This document shows positions 34,196-46,732 of a stretch of DNA of 64,000 nucleotides, piece after piece (positions within the stretch are counted from its first letter, which is position 1; each line of letters starts with the position of its first letter). The position numbers and the translations under genes were made by a program. Origin of the DNA: Castellaniella sp. (GTDB taxonomy: Bacteria; Pseudomonadota; Gammaproteobacteria; Burkholderiales; Burkholderiaceae_B); contig NZ_SCQN01000014.1 in NCBI RefSeq assembly GCF_004321985.1, forward strand, positions 124,001-188,000. The letters are read 5' to 3'. The notes under the pieces are model-generated. The model searched no databases, was not told the DNA's origin, and saw only the letters and a program-made list of their open reading frames with translations.

Positions 34196-34633
34196 ATGCC
34201 TTCGGAATCCGCTGAAATTCAACTGCCTTCCGGGACTTTCGAATCGCGGCTCGAACTGCGCTGGGGCGACATGGACGCGCTGCGCCACGTCAATAACACG
34301 ATCTACTTCCGTTTTTTCGAAGAAGCGCGCGTCCGCCTGTTTGACCGTGTATATCCGGACGGCTTCTCGCAGCGCGCCATGTTGTTGGCCCACGCTTCGT
34401 GTGATTTTCTAAGGCCTCTGTTGTATCCTGCCTCTATCGTCGTGGGTCTGAAACTGACGCGCGTGGGCCGCACCAGCCTCGAGCTCGAGGGCCGGATCGC
34501 GGACGCGGGAGCGTCTGGGCTCGTCTATGCCCGGGGTGTTAGCGTCGTCGTCTGCGCGGATGCACAGACGCAGCGACCGGTCCCTTGGTCGGCCGAAGAA
34601 CTTCAGGCCCTGCAGCGCTGTTTTTCAGAATGA
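34196..34633 (+). CDS. Acyl-CoA thioesterase, 4HBT hotdog family
   Basis: A 145-residue hotdog-fold thioesterase. The catalytic region reads RWGDMDALRHVNNTIYFRFFEEAR, with the conserved Asp of the 4-hydroxybenzoyl-CoA thioesterase group in the WGDMD motif. The preferred substrate cannot be told. ATG 34196 lies behind GAGGA; the in-frame ATG at 34181 would add five residues and lacks that spacing. It diverges from ETF-QO across about 145 bases and precedes the scoAB pair, suggesting a role in acyl-CoA turnover. Confidence 0.85.
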   Translation: MPSESAEIQLPSGTFESRLELRWGDMDALRHVNNTIYFRFFEEARVRLFDRVYPDGFSQRAMLLAHASCDFLRPLLYPASIVVGLKLTRVGRTSLELEGRIADAGASGLVYARGVSVVVCADAQTQRPVPWSAEELQALQRCFSE

Positions 34634-34717
34634 CAGGCGGCCGGCATGCGGGTATGTGACAGCCCGGTACCGGCTGCTTCCTGATTCTTGGTTGATTGGT
34701 CTTGAAGGAAACGTCGT

Positions 34718-35416
34718 ATGGATAAAGTCTATAAAACTGCCGCCGACGCACTGCGCGGCGTGGTGGCCGACGGTCAGATGATCGCCGTGGGCGGGTTTGG
34801 CCTGTGTGGCATTCCCGAAGCCTTGATCGCCGCATTGCGGGATTCGGGCGTGCATGACCTGACTTGCGTCAGCAACAATGCCGGGGTGGATGATTTTGGG
34901 CTCGGCAAGCTGCTGGGCACTCGCCAGATCAGAAAGATGATCGCTTCGTACGTGGGCGAGAACAAGGAATTCGAACGCCAGTTTCTGGCGGGCGAACTGG
35001 AACTGGAATTCACGCCCCAGGGTACGCTGGCTGAAAAGCTGCGGGCGGGCGGTGCCGGCATTCCGGCGTTCTTCACGGCCACCGGGGTGGGCACCGTGGT
35101 GGCCGAGGGCAAGGAAACCCGCGAATTCGGCGGCCGCACATATCTGATGGAGCGCTCGATCGTGCCCGACGTGTCGCTGGTCAAGGCCTGGAAGGCCGAT
35201 CGCAGCGGCAACCTGCAATTCCGCCGGACGGCGCGCAACTTCAACCCCAACGTCGCGATGGCTGGCAAGATCACCATCGTCGAAGTCGAGGAAATCGTCC
35301 CTACGGGCACGTTCGATCCCGACGAAGTGCATCTGCCGGGCATTTTCGTGCACCGCATCGTGCTGAATGCGCATCCCGAGAAGCGCATCGAACAACGTAC
35401 TATCCGCAACGCATAA
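34718..35416 (+). CDS. scoA: 3-oxoacid CoA-transferase subunit A
   Basis: ScoA/ScoB moves CoA between succinyl-CoA and acetoacetate or related 3-oxoacids, opening ketone-body use and polyhydroxybutyrate recycling. This subunit has 232 residues. The glycine-rich loop [14 protein letters not shown] and [12 protein letters not shown] are typical. An AAGGAAA ribosome site precedes the ATG. It is followed by scoB 11 bases downstream, and the two form a heterotetramer in homologous systems. Confidence 0.94.
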   Translation: MDKVYKTAADALRGVVADGQMIAVGGFGLCGIPEALIAALRDSGVHDLTCVSNNAGVDDFGLGKLLGTRQIRKMIASYVGENKEFERQFLAGELELEFTPQGTLAEKLRAGGAGIPAFFTATGVGTVVAEGKETREFGGRTYLMERSIVPDVSLVKAWKADRSGNLQFRRTARNFNPNVAMAGKITIVEVEEIVPTGTFDPDEVHLPGIFVHRIVLNAHPEKRIEQRTIRNA

Positions 35417-35427
35417 GGAGCACCACG

Positions 35428-36081
35428 ATGGCATGGGATCGTGAACAGATGGCTGCGCGTGCAGCCAAGGAACTGAAAGACGGTTTTTATGTGAATCTGG
35501 GGATCGGGCTGCCGACCATGGTGGCCAATTACGTCCCCAAGGGCATCGAGGTCTGGTTGCAGTCCGAAAACGGCCTGCTGGGCATCGGCCCGTTCCCGAA
35601 GGAAGACGAGGTCGACGCCGACCTGATCAATGCGGGCAAACAGACGGTCACGACGTTGCCGGGTTCGTCGATCTTTGCATCGGCGGATTCGTTTGCCATG
35701 ATTCGCGGTGGCAAGATCAACATCGCCATCCTGGGGGCCATGCAGGTCTCCGAGAAGGGTGATCTGGCCAACTGGATGATTCCGGGTAAAAAGGTCAAGG
35801 GCATGGGCGGCGCCATGGATCTGGTCGCAGGCGTGGGCAAGGTCGTAGTGCTCATGGAGCATGTGGCGCGCGCCAAGGACGGTACCGAAAGCCTGAAGCT
35901 GCTGCCGGAATGCACCTTGCCGCTGACGGGCGTGGGCGTCGTGGGCCTGGTCATCACCGACCTGGGTGTGATGGAAGTCACCCCGAATGGCCTGCGCCTG
36001 ACCGAACTGGCGCCTGGCGTCACGGTAGACGAGATCAAGTCCAAGACCAGCGCCAAGTTGGACGTGTCGGCTGTCGCCTGA
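35428..36081 (+). CDS. scoB: 3-oxoacid CoA-transferase subunit B
   Basis: The second subunit, 217 residues, holds the catalytic glutamate at about residue 47 in the [10 protein letters not shown] motif, preceded by [13 protein letters not shown]. Later signatures are [19 protein letters not shown] and [11 protein letters not shown]. It lies between scoA and the M24 aminopeptidase, which begins 10 bases after the stop. Co-transcription of all three is likely, but the aminopeptidase is not functionally related to CoA transfer. Confidence 0.94.
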   Translation: MAWDREQMAARAAKELKDGFYVNLGIGLPTMVANYVPKGIEVWLQSENGLLGIGPFPKEDEVDADLINAGKQTVTTLPGSSIFASADSFAMIRGGKINIAILGAMQVSEKGDLANWMIPGKKVKGMGGAMDLVAGVGKVVVLMEHVARAKDGTESLKLLPECTLPLTGVGVVGLVITDLGVMEVTPNGLRLTELAPGVTVDEIKSKTSAKLDVSAVA

Positions 36082-36091
36082 AGGAACGCGC

Positions 36092-37869
36092 ATGAAACCC
36101 CTGGCAACGGCCGCAGCCCGCGTCGAAGCATTGCGCGGCCATCTGGCGCAGGCGGGCCTTCAGGCCTGCTGGGTGCCAACGGCGGATCCGCACCTGTCGG
36201 AATACCTGCCTGAGCACTGGATGGCGCGCGCCTGGCTGTCCGGGTTCGATGGCTCGGCGGGCGGCCTGCTGGTAGCGGCAGATTTTGCTGGTCTGTGGAC
36301 CGACAGCCGCTATTGGGTCCAGGCCGAGCGCCAGCTCCAGGGCTCGGGGATCGTGCTCATGCGGGCCGGGGCGCCTGACGTACCGGATGTGCTGGACTGG
36401 ATGTGCGCTCATCTGCGGGCCGGAGACCGGGTTGCGGTGGACGGCCGGGTGCTGGACTGTTCAACCGAACAGCGCTGGCGAGCGGCGTTACCGGATGCCG
36501 GGCTGGCCCTGGTGCTGGATCAGGACCCTGTCGGGGCGATCTGGGCCGGGCGTCCAGCCCTGCCGCAGGCCCCCATCCGCGAGCACCTCGCGCCTTACGC
36601 CTGCCGTACCCGTGCGGGCAATCTGGCGGCAGTGCGACAGGCGATGCAGGCCCAGGGGGCGACGCTGCATCTGATTTCGTCGCTGGACGATATCGCCTGG
36701 CTGCTCAATCTCCGGGGTGCGGATGTCGACCACAACCCGGTGTTTCTGGCGCATGCGCTGGTGGGGATGGACGGGGTCCGCCTCTATGTGGCGCCTGGCA
36801 AGATTCCAGCCGATCTGGCCGCCGTGCTGGCCACGGACGGGGTGGCCTTGCGTGACTATGATGCGCTGGCCGCCGACCTCGCGGCCTTGCTCGACAGCAC
36901 GGTATTGCTTGTGGATCCCGCGCGTGTGACAGCCGGCACGCTGTCACACGCGGCCCGAGTTCACGTGGTCCGGGCCATCAACCCGTCGCAACTCCTGAAG
37001 TCCGTCAAGACCACCGCCGAGGCGGAACACATTCGCGAGACCATGGCGCAGGATGGTGCGGCGCTGTGCGAATTCTTTGCCTGGTTCGAGTCGGCCATGG
37101 CGGCCGGGGAATCCGTCAGCGAACTGGATGTGGACACCCATATCACTGCTGCGCGGGCGCGGCGGCCGGGATTCGTCTCCACGAGCTTCGCCACCATTGC
37201 GGCCTTCAATGCCAATGGCGCCATGCCGCACTATCAGGCCACCCCGGATTCGTTTGCCCAGATCCGGGGCGATGGGCTGTTGCTGATTGATTCCGGCGGA
37301 CAGTATCTAGGCGGCACCACGGACATCACCCGGGTGGTGCCGGTGGGTTCGCCGTCGCAGGCCCAAAAAGAGGACTTCACGACGGTGCTGCGCGGCCACA
37401 TCGATCTGGCCATGGCGCGCTTCCCCATGGGCACGCCATCTTCGGTGCTGGACACCCTGGCGCGCATGCCCCTGTGGCAACAGGGACTGGATTATGGGCA
37501 CGGCACCGGGCATGGTGTGGGTTATTTCCTGAACGTCCACGAAGGCCCTCAATCCATTTCGGTGCGGGCTCATGCGCGGCCGCATCAGGACATGCTCGCT
37601 GGGATGCTGACCTCCAACGAGCCAGGCCTCTACCGGCCGGGCCATTGGGGGATCCGGATCGAGAGCCTGGTGCTGGCGGTGCCGGCGGAACAGACGGATT
37701 TCGGCGATTTCCTGCAGTTCGAAACCGTCACGCTGTGCCCCATCGACACCCGCTGCGTGGTGCGTGAGCGCCTCTCTGAAAACGAACGGGCCTGGCTGAA
37801 TCAGTACCACCGCCAGGTGCGCGAGCGTCTGTTGCCGTTGGTGACGGGTACGGTGCGGGATTGGCTGAT

Positions 37870-37891
<22 letters not shown>
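36092..37891 (+). CDS. Xaa-Pro aminopeptidase (M24B, long aminopeptidase P type)
   Basis: A metallopeptidase of 599 residues that should remove an N-terminal residue preceding proline. It has the long architecture: two creatinase-like N-terminal domains and the pita-bread catalytic domain. Metal-binding features are DSGGQYLGGTTDITR (two Asp), GHGTGHGVGYFLNVHEGP (His) and TSNEPGLY (Glu). The short Escherichia coli PepP has about 440 residues, so this is the eukaryote-like form common in betaproteobacteria. The final codons contain the -10 region of the pyrG promoter. Confidence 0.9.
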
Positions 37892-39586
<1,695 letters not shown>

Positions 39587-39594
39587 GAGCCACC

Positions 39595-41804
<2,210 letters not shown>

Positions 41805-41821
41805 CCGCGGCGGACACGGCC

Positions 41822-42133
41822 ATGCGCCTGCTCTGCCTGGTTCTTCTGGCTCTGGCACTCGCCACCCAGTATCCGCTGTGGTGGGGCAAGGGCGGGTGGC
41901 TGAGCCTGCGCAGTCTGCAGACGCAGGTCAATGTCGAGGCCGACAACAATCAGGCGCTGACAGCCCGCAACAACGCCCTGGCCGCTGAAGTCCAGGACCT
42001 GAAGACTGGGACCTCAGCGGTCGAAGAGCGGGCGCGCAGCGAGCTGAACATGATTCGCGAAGGCGAATATTTCGTGCAGATCCTGCCGCCTGAGACCGCT
42101 ACTCCCCCCAACGCCGGCTCCGTCACCCGATAG
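41822..42133 (+). CDS. ftsB: Cell division protein FtsB
   Basis: FtsB joins FtsL and FtsQ at the division septum. The protein has 103 residues: an N-terminal membrane segment (about 1-20), a periplasmic coiled coil with leucine/asparagine spacing (about 28-68, SLRSLQTQVNVEADNNQAL), and the FtsB box EERARSELNMIREGEYFVQI. Position after eno is the classic arrangement. The last 15 residues are Pro/Thr-rich and variable. Confidence 0.92.
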   Translation: MRLLCLVLLALALATQYPLWWGKGGWLSLRSLQTQVNVEADNNQALTARNNALAAEVQDLKTGTSAVEERARSELNMIREGEYFVQILPPETATPPNAGSVTR

Positions 42134-42141
42134 CGTGGGGT

Positions 42142-42164
42142 CGATCGGCGGCCGATCGGCGGCC
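42142..42164. repeat. Tandem GATCGGCGGCC duplication forming a hairpin
   Basis: GATCGGCGGCC occurs twice head to tail (42143-42153 and 42154-42164). The junction forms a perfect stem CGATCGG/CCGATCG with a three-base loop at 42142-42158. It lies between the convergent ftsB and TadE-like genes and could terminate transcription on both strands. Confidence 0.5.
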
Positions 42165-42228
42165 GGTGTTCGCGCCAGTATCCTGTCCGGTTGATCCGTA
42201 TAAGGACGAGCATCGGTCGAACGTGATG

Positions 42229-43221
42229 CTACAGTCCACAGAGGTCTTCGTTGATCGGCGTCCCGGTTTCCGGGTCGGCCCCGGGGGCCGATCCTCCACC
42301 GTCTGAACCAGATCTGCCTTGCTCGTCGAAGACGTTCGGTGGGGGATTCGCGCCCCCGTGTCCGTTGCCTGCCGTGCTGCTCCCAGGGGAGGGCGAGTCT
42401 GCCGAGGTTTGTGGCGGGATGTCTGCGCCGGCAGGATACGACGGTGCCGGGTTCCGCAGCGGCTGTGCTTCGTGGGTGATGCGGCCGTCGGGCAGGTCCG
42501 GCCAGTCGGCCGGATCCGATTGCATGGCAACGGTCACCGTCCGCCGGAAGGGCAGGTACCCGGCGGCCATCCATTGGCGGTTGCGGGGATCGCGGGCCAG
42601 CGGCGCCAGTGTTTTCATCAGGATGGCCGCGCCCGGAAACAGCGGTTTGTGGGGCCACCGCAGGGCAATTCTGAGCGTATTGGCCTCGTGGATGGTGAGC
42701 CCCGACAGCGGGCCCCGTCCTTGCGGCCATCCCTGGGCCTGGCGCCTGGCGTGTTGTGCGGCCTGGTGGTCGTTGCGGATCAGGGGCTGCCGGTCTCCCT
42801 TTGCCGGTCCCTGCAGCGTTGGATCGGCGTGATCCACAAACGCTTTGCGGTCGGGAAGCTGGACGACGATGTGCCAGGGCAATCCCAAGTCCTGGTGACG
42901 CCTTGCCAGGACCCGGCTGACCTCGCCAGGCGCGGGGTGGAGACGGTGCAGTCCCTGTTCGAATGCGCGCGCCATGGCTGCGGGCTCGGCCTGGCGCGTC
43001 GTCCCGACGCGGGCGGTGTCCAGCAGGATCAGGCTGAGCGCCTGCCGAAGCTGCATCCAGTACGCGAGCTCGACGCCCCCCAGCCCCAGCCAGATCACGG
43101 GGATGGCGGTCGCCAGGAACCCCATCATGCTCATCCCCTGCTGGGCGCGGGCCGGCACAAGGGGACAGGCAAGTGGTGGATGTGTGCGTGCGGTCGTCAT
43201 GCTGGCCATTCTGGCGTGCAT
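42229..43221 (-). CDS. TadE-like single-pass membrane protein (orphan)
   Basis: A 330-residue protein whose start resembles TadE-type pseudopilin-like proteins: a short basic head, then GMSMMGFLATAIPVIWLGLGGVELAYW as a membrane segment with the conserved Glu, followed by RQALSLILLDTARVG. The rest is periplasmic, Pro- and Arg-rich, with a disordered C-terminal tail (about 265-330, PSYPAGADIPP, SGSDGGG). Other start codons are at 43206 and 43200; the second gives a head more like TadE. No other tad or pilus genes are nearby. Its function is unknown. Confidence 0.65.
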   Translation of the reverse strand: MHARMASMTTARTHPPLACPLVPARAQQGMSMMGFLATAIPVIWLGLGGVELAYWMQLRQALSLILLDTARVGTTRQAEPAAMARAFEQGLHRLHPAPGEVSRVLARRHQDLGLPWHIVVQLPDRKAFVDHADPTLQGPAKGDRQPLIRNDHQAAQHARRQAQGWPQGRGPLSGLTIHEANTLRIALRWPHKPLFPGAAILMKTLAPLARDPRNRQWMAAGYLPFRRTVTVAMQSDPADWPDLPDGRITHEAQPLRNPAPSYPAGADIPPQTSADSPSPGSSTAGNGHGGANPPPNVFDEQGRSGSDGGGSAPGADPETGTPINEDLCGL

Positions 43222-43305
43222 GACGACTTCGCGGATACTGTGGAAACTGCGGCTGGATAAATGGGTCCTGCGGCAGTGGCAGTGGGAAGAGCCCGGGCGA
43301 CGCCG

Positions 43306-44247
43306 CTAATGCAGCAGGCCGGAGCCTGGCGCCTGCACTGGCTGGGTGCCTTCGGCGAACAGCGCGGCACAGTCCACGGCGTCGAATTCGTAGGGCTTGC
43401 CGCAAAAATCGCAGCCGATGTGGACATGGCCCTGTTCGGCCAGGATACTGTCGATTTCGGTCTGGCCCAGGGTGCGCAGCATGTTGGCCACCCGTTCGCG
43501 CGAGCAGGCGCAATGCCAATGGACGGCCTGTGGCGCGAAGGAGACCAGGTCGTCCTGCCAGAACAGCCGGTGCATGAGCGCATCGGTCGTCAGATCCAGC
43601 AGTTCCGGGCTGGCAACCGTATCAGCCAGCGTCGTGCAGTGTTCCCAGGTCCGGTCTTCGTCGTCGGTGTGCTGCTCGGCTGACTGTCCTCCGCCGTGCT
43701 GGCTGCTGGGCATGCGCTGCAGCAGCAACCCCGTGCAGAATCGGTCGTTGGCGGCCAGCCAGAGACGCGTGTCCAGCTGTTCGGAGTGCTTCATGTAGTA
43801 TTCCAGCGCGTGCGCCACGCTATCGCCTTCCAGCGGCACGATCCCCTGGTAGAGGCTGGTACCTTCGCCGCGCCGGGAAGGGTCCAGCATGACCGTGAAG
43901 CGGCCCTTGCCGTCCGGGTTCACCAGCGCCTGCAGGCCTGCGTCTTCAGGCGGGGCTGCCGCGGCATCCCGCAGGTGTGCAGTGGCCCGCAACTCCAGCG
44001 CCCCCGTGCATTCCGCCACCATCAGACTGACGGGGCCGCTGCCCTGGATCTGCAGGACCACGGAGCCATCGAATTTGATGTTGCCGGCCAGCAGGACGCA
44101 GGCGGCCGATAGCTCGCCCAGCAGGCGGGTCACGGCCGCCGGCAGCTTCTGGTGCGCCAGACCGTCCTGCCAGGCCTGCGACAGCCTGAGCAACTGGATG
44201 CGCGTGCTGTGGTCGGTGGTCAGATATTTCTTCAGCGTATCGGTCAT
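43306..44247 (-). CDS. hslO: Hsp33 redox-regulated chaperone
   Basis: Hsp33 is a holdase activated by oxidation. It has 313 residues. The zinc-binding cysteines are Cys246, Cys248 (HCACSRERV) and Cys279, Cys282 (GCDFCGKPYEF), spaced as CxC-X30-CxxC. The N-terminal substrate-binding domain is complete, with RLLGELSAACVLLAGNIKFDGS. The chaperone starts 19 bases after the RDD gene and ends 84 bases before the TadE-like gene, so the three could be one transcript. Confidence 0.94.
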   Translation of the reverse strand: MTDTLKKYLTTDHSTRIQLLRLSQAWQDGLAHQKLPAAVTRLLGELSAACVLLAGNIKFDGSVVLQIQGSGPVSLMVAECTGALELRATAHLRDAAAAPPEDAGLQALVNPDGKGRFTVMLDPSRRGEGTSLYQGIVPLEGDSVAHALEYYMKHSEQLDTRLWLAANDRFCTGLLLQRMPSSQHGGGQSAEQHTDDEDRTWEHCTTLADTVASPELLDLTTDALMHRLFWQDDLVSFAPQAVHWHCACSRERVANMLRTLGQTEIDSILAEQGHVHIGCDFCGKPYEFDAVDCAALFAEGTQPVQAPGSGLLH

Positions 44248-44266
44248 GGGGTTTCGGCTGATCTGC

Positions 44267-44788
44267 TCAGGATCCGGCGTCGGGCCGGTTCAGGTCATGC
44301 AGTTCGGTGCCCAGCAGGCGGTCGTGCAGAAATTGGCCCTGGGGGTCGAACCACGTCCAGATGAAGATGGAGAATGGCGCCAGTACGATCAGCATGTCAA
44401 ATGGCGGCCAGGCCAGTGCCCGGGAAATGGCTCCCACCAGCAAGCCCGTCAGCAGCGGGAGGGGCCAGATGAGCAGATAGCGCAGCAGCAGGCGCGAGCC
44501 GCGCAATGGCCGCGCCCCGCGATCGGTCAGGCGGATGGCCCAGGTCTTCATGGGTAGCGTCTGGCCGCCTTTGCGCCAGCAGGCAATGAAGTACAGGCCG
44601 ATGGCCAGGAACAGAAAAACCTGCCGGGTGTGGCGCAGCATGAGACCGCTGCGGCTCTGGGTGAGTGTGTCGAACACGTAGCCCGCCAGGAACACGACAC
44701 CAAAGAGCAGCACGCCTTCGTACATCATGCAGGCGAACCGCCGCAGGCGCGCCGGAGCGATGGGGATGGGCGAGGGAGTGTCAGACAT
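44267..44788 (-). CDS. RDD family inner membrane protein
   Basis: A 173-residue protein with about four membrane segments and an RDD-like pattern: RRFACMMYEGVLLFGVVFLAG, GQTLPMKTWAIRL and FDPQGQFLHDRLLGTEL. RDD proteins are poorly understood; some act as sodium/proton antiporters. The ATG at 44788 starts the recognisable MSDTPSP sequence. An in-frame ATG at 44806 is less likely. The first residues after the head begin with a Pro/Ile-rich segment typical of the group. It precedes hslO by 19 bases. Confidence 0.85.
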   Translation of the reverse strand: MSDTPSPIPIAPARLRRFACMMYEGVLLFGVVFLAGYVFDTLTQSRSGLMLRHTRQVFLFLAIGLYFIACWRKGGQTLPMKTWAIRLTDRGARPLRGSRLLLRYLLIWPLPLLTGLLVGAISRALAWPPFDMLIVLAPFSIFIWTWFDPQGQFLHDRLLGTELHDLNRPDAGS

Positions 44789-44832
44789 GGTTTTAGCGGA
44801 TTTCAAACCCGCAATTATCGCCCAGAAACACA

Positions 44833-44855
44833 GAGGCCGCCCGGTGGGCGGCCTC
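44833..44855. terminator. Hairpin after the 63-residue gene
   Basis: GAGGCCGCCC and GGGCGGCCTC form a perfect 10-bp stem with a three-base loop. It lies 20 bases after the stop of the small minus-strand gene and before the RDD gene. On the minus strand it is followed by TGTGTTTCTG, so it probably ends the small gene's transcript. Confidence 0.65.
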
Positions 44856-44874
44856 GTCTGCGGACCTGAGCGCC

Positions 44875-45066
44875 TTAATGGGCGGTATGGGCCGTATGGT
44901 GCATCAGCCGGACTTCCGGTGCCCTGAAGAAGCTGGCGATCTTTTGGAACAGGTGTCCGATCGCGCGGTCAAGGGCGTAGCTTTGCTGATTGGCGATCGC
45001 TTCTTGCAGAAGTTCACGTTCCAGAGCGTCGGTCAGACGCACATCGAAGTTTTCCAGGTTCTTCAT
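44875..45066 (-). CDS. 63-residue protein of unknown function with its own promoter
   Basis: A small protein that I cannot assign. The sequence MKNLENFDVRLTDALERELL suggests an N-terminal amphipathic helix, and the middle is YALDRAIGHLFQKIASFFRAP. It ends in a His-rich tail (HHTAHTAH). There is no signal peptide or membrane segment. The start ATG at 45066 follows AGAGG. The gene has an excellent promoter (45113-45141), a palindrome in the promoter spacer, two leader hairpins and its own terminator, all of which argue for a real and regulated monocistronic gene. A longer frame to 45204 crosses the promoter and is rejected. Confidence 0.75.
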   Translation of the reverse strand: MKNLENFDVRLTDALERELLQEAIANQQSYALDRAIGHLFQKIASFFRAPEVRLMHHTAHTAH

Positions 45067-45068
45067 AG

Positions 45069-45103
45069 CAAGCCTCTTTGCTTGAAAATGAGCGTTTCGC
45101 TCA
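45069..45103 (-). promoter_or_regulatory. Leader hairpins of the 63-residue gene
   Basis: Two short stems lie in the 5' leader. TGAGCG/CGCTCA with a three-base loop occupies 45089-45103. CAAGC/GCTTG with a six-base loop occupies 45069-45084, and the loop and one stem edge hold the AGAGG ribosome site two bases before the ATG. This could modulate translation. Confidence 0.5.
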
Positions 45104-45112
45104 ACTGGAAGC

Positions 45113-45141
45113 ATTATAGGGTTAACCCTAGTATCGTGCAA
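45113..45141 (-). promoter_or_regulatory. Strong promoter with an operator-like palindrome
   Basis: On the minus strand TTGCAC (45136-45141) and a perfect TATAAT (45113-45118) are separated by exactly 17 bases. The palindrome AGGGTTAACCCT (45118-45129) sits in the spacer next to the -10. This is the best-formed promoter in the window and the position is typical of a repressor operator. Confidence 0.75.
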
Positions 45142-45163
45142 GTCTCGTGGTAGAAAAGAGACT

Positions 45164-46726
45164 TCAGTCCGACTCTTGAGACCCCGACGCCTCAGACGCG
45201 CCATCGGCCGGGTCCCGGTAGCCCGCGCTCACCAGTTCGAACTGGAACAGCCGGCAGTCCAGGTCGCCGTTGTACAGCGGGTAGCGCCGCCGCGCCTTGA
45301 GCCGCAGGCGCTTCGGGAAGTCCAGGTCGCTGGTGATGACGTTCAGCCGCCAGCCGCCGTAGTGGCGCTTCAGGTGGGTTGCCCATTGTGACCAGAGATC
45401 GGCGTCTTCCTCGCTCAGGCGTTCGCCATAGGGCGGGTTGGTGACGATCCAGCCTGCGTCGCCGGGCGCCGGCAGCGCTCGCGCGTCGCAGACTTCGAAG
45501 CGGATGGCTTCGGGACCCAGGTGGGCGCGCTCCACGTTCGAGCGGGCAGCCGCGATGGCGGCCGGTTGCAGATCGCAGCCCACGATGGGCTGCTCGAGCC
45601 GGGTGGCAATCCTGGCCCTGGCGTCGTCCTTCAGGTCACGCCATAGCCGCGCATCGTGGGAACGCAACCGTTCGAATCCGAAGGGGCGCCAGATCCCGGG
45701 CGGTACGCCCAGCGCGATCCAGGCCGCTTCGATCAGGATGGTGCCGCTGCCACAGAACGGATCCAGCAAAGGGGAATCGGGCGTCCAGTCCGACAGTGCG
45801 AGCATTCCTGCTGCGAGGTTCTCTCGCAGCGGTGCTTCGCCCTTGTCCAGGCGCCAGCCCCGCTTGAAGAGCGATTCGCCTGAGACGTCCAGATACAGTG
45901 TGGCGGAATGCGCGTCCAGGAACAGATGAACTCGAGCATCCGGGCGCACGGTGTCGATATCCGGCCTGGCGCCTTCGAGTTCGCGCAGGCGGTCGCAGAT
46001 GCCGTCCTTGGTCCGCAAGTTGCAATACTGCAGGCTCTGCATCGGGCTGCGGATGGCGGAAGTGTCCACGCGCAGCGTCTGTTCTGCGCCGAACCAGCGC
46101 TCCCAGGGCGTCTGCCGGGCCAGTTCCAGGATGTCGTCTTCCGTGTGGACGTCCGCGTGCGCGACCTGGACCAGGATGCGCGTGGCCAGTCGGGAATACA
46201 GATTCGCCCGCAGGATGCTGGTCCAGTCGGCCTGGAAGTGACAGCCCGCCCGGCCGGCCTGCACCGATTCGTAGCCCAGCGCCTGCAGCTCCAGCGACAG
46301 GGCTTCTTCCAGGCCGTGCGGGCAAGGGGCGAAGACGGTGAAGGTTTCGGTGATGCGCGGTGCTCGCGGGGTTCGCGGCTTGCGCTGGATGCGCGGTTCG
46401 GAAGGTGCCTCGGACAGTGATTCAGCGACCACCTGTTCCGCGGCGCGCGACGACGGACTCTCGCGTTGTGCGTCGCGGGGAGGGCGACGAGGGGCTGCAT
46501 GCGGGTGCTGTTGCTCCGTATGCGGACCCTGTGGCCGCTTGCGGGCTTCGCTGCGGGGTGCCGCGTCGGTCGCCGACGGATTGGCCTGTTGCGCGTGCTG
46601 CCGCAGCGCGGCTTGCCGCGCGCGGGCGCCAGCGCGCGGGCGGTCCTTGCGTTCGGGTGTGGTGGAGTCGCGGCTCGTGCTGCGCGGCTTCAGGCTCAGG
46701 GTCTTGCGGGATGGCGTATCGCTCAT
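45164..46726 (-). CDS. rlmL: 23S rRNA (guanine-N2)-methyltransferase RlmL-like, with basic N-terminal extension
   Basis: The enzyme methylates a guanine of 23S rRNA. The product has 520 residues. Residues 1-126 are a low-complexity basic segment rich in Arg, Pro, Ser, Gln and Ala. From about 127 (TFTVFAPCPHGLEEAL) follows the THUMP domain, and then a Rossmann methyltransferase with DPFCGSGTILIEAAW and the NPPY motif in VTNPPYGERL. Escherichia coli RlmL also carries a second, RlmK, domain, which this protein lacks, so it is equivalent to the N-terminal half plus an extension. No internal Met offers a shorter start. It follows hemJ by six bases. Confidence 0.85.
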   Translation of the reverse strand: MSDTPSRKTLSLKPRSTSRDSTTPERKDRPRAGARARQAALRQHAQQANPSATDAAPRSEARKRPQGPHTEQQHPHAAPRRPPRDAQRESPSSRAAEQVVAESLSEAPSEPRIQRKPRTPRAPRITETFTVFAPCPHGLEEALSLELQALGYESVQAGRAGCHFQADWTSILRANLYSRLATRILVQVAHADVHTEDDILELARQTPWERWFGAEQTLRVDTSAIRSPMQSLQYCNLRTKDGICDRLRELEGARPDIDTVRPDARVHLFLDAHSATLYLDVSGESLFKRGWRLDKGEAPLRENLAAGMLALSDWTPDSPLLDPFCGSGTILIEAAWIALGVPPGIWRPFGFERLRSHDARLWRDLKDDARARIATRLEQPIVGCDLQPAAIAAARSNVERAHLGPEAIRFEVCDARALPAPGDAGWIVTNPPYGERLSEEDADLWSQWATHLKRHYGGWRLNVITSDLDFPKRLRLKARRRYPLYNGDLDCRLFQFELVSAGYRDPADGASEASGSQESD

Positions 46727-46732
46727 GATGAC

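Noticed and set aside
42142-42164. Tandem GATCGGCGGCC as a possible site-specific recombination or iteron site
   Set aside because: Only two copies, in a convergent gap, with hairpin potential. A terminator is the simpler reading.
42014-43519. A 501-codon minus-strand frame covering ftsB and the TadE-like gene
   Set aside because: Shadow frame, very rich in Arg and Pro. The frame at 42229-43221 has a credible membrane segment instead.
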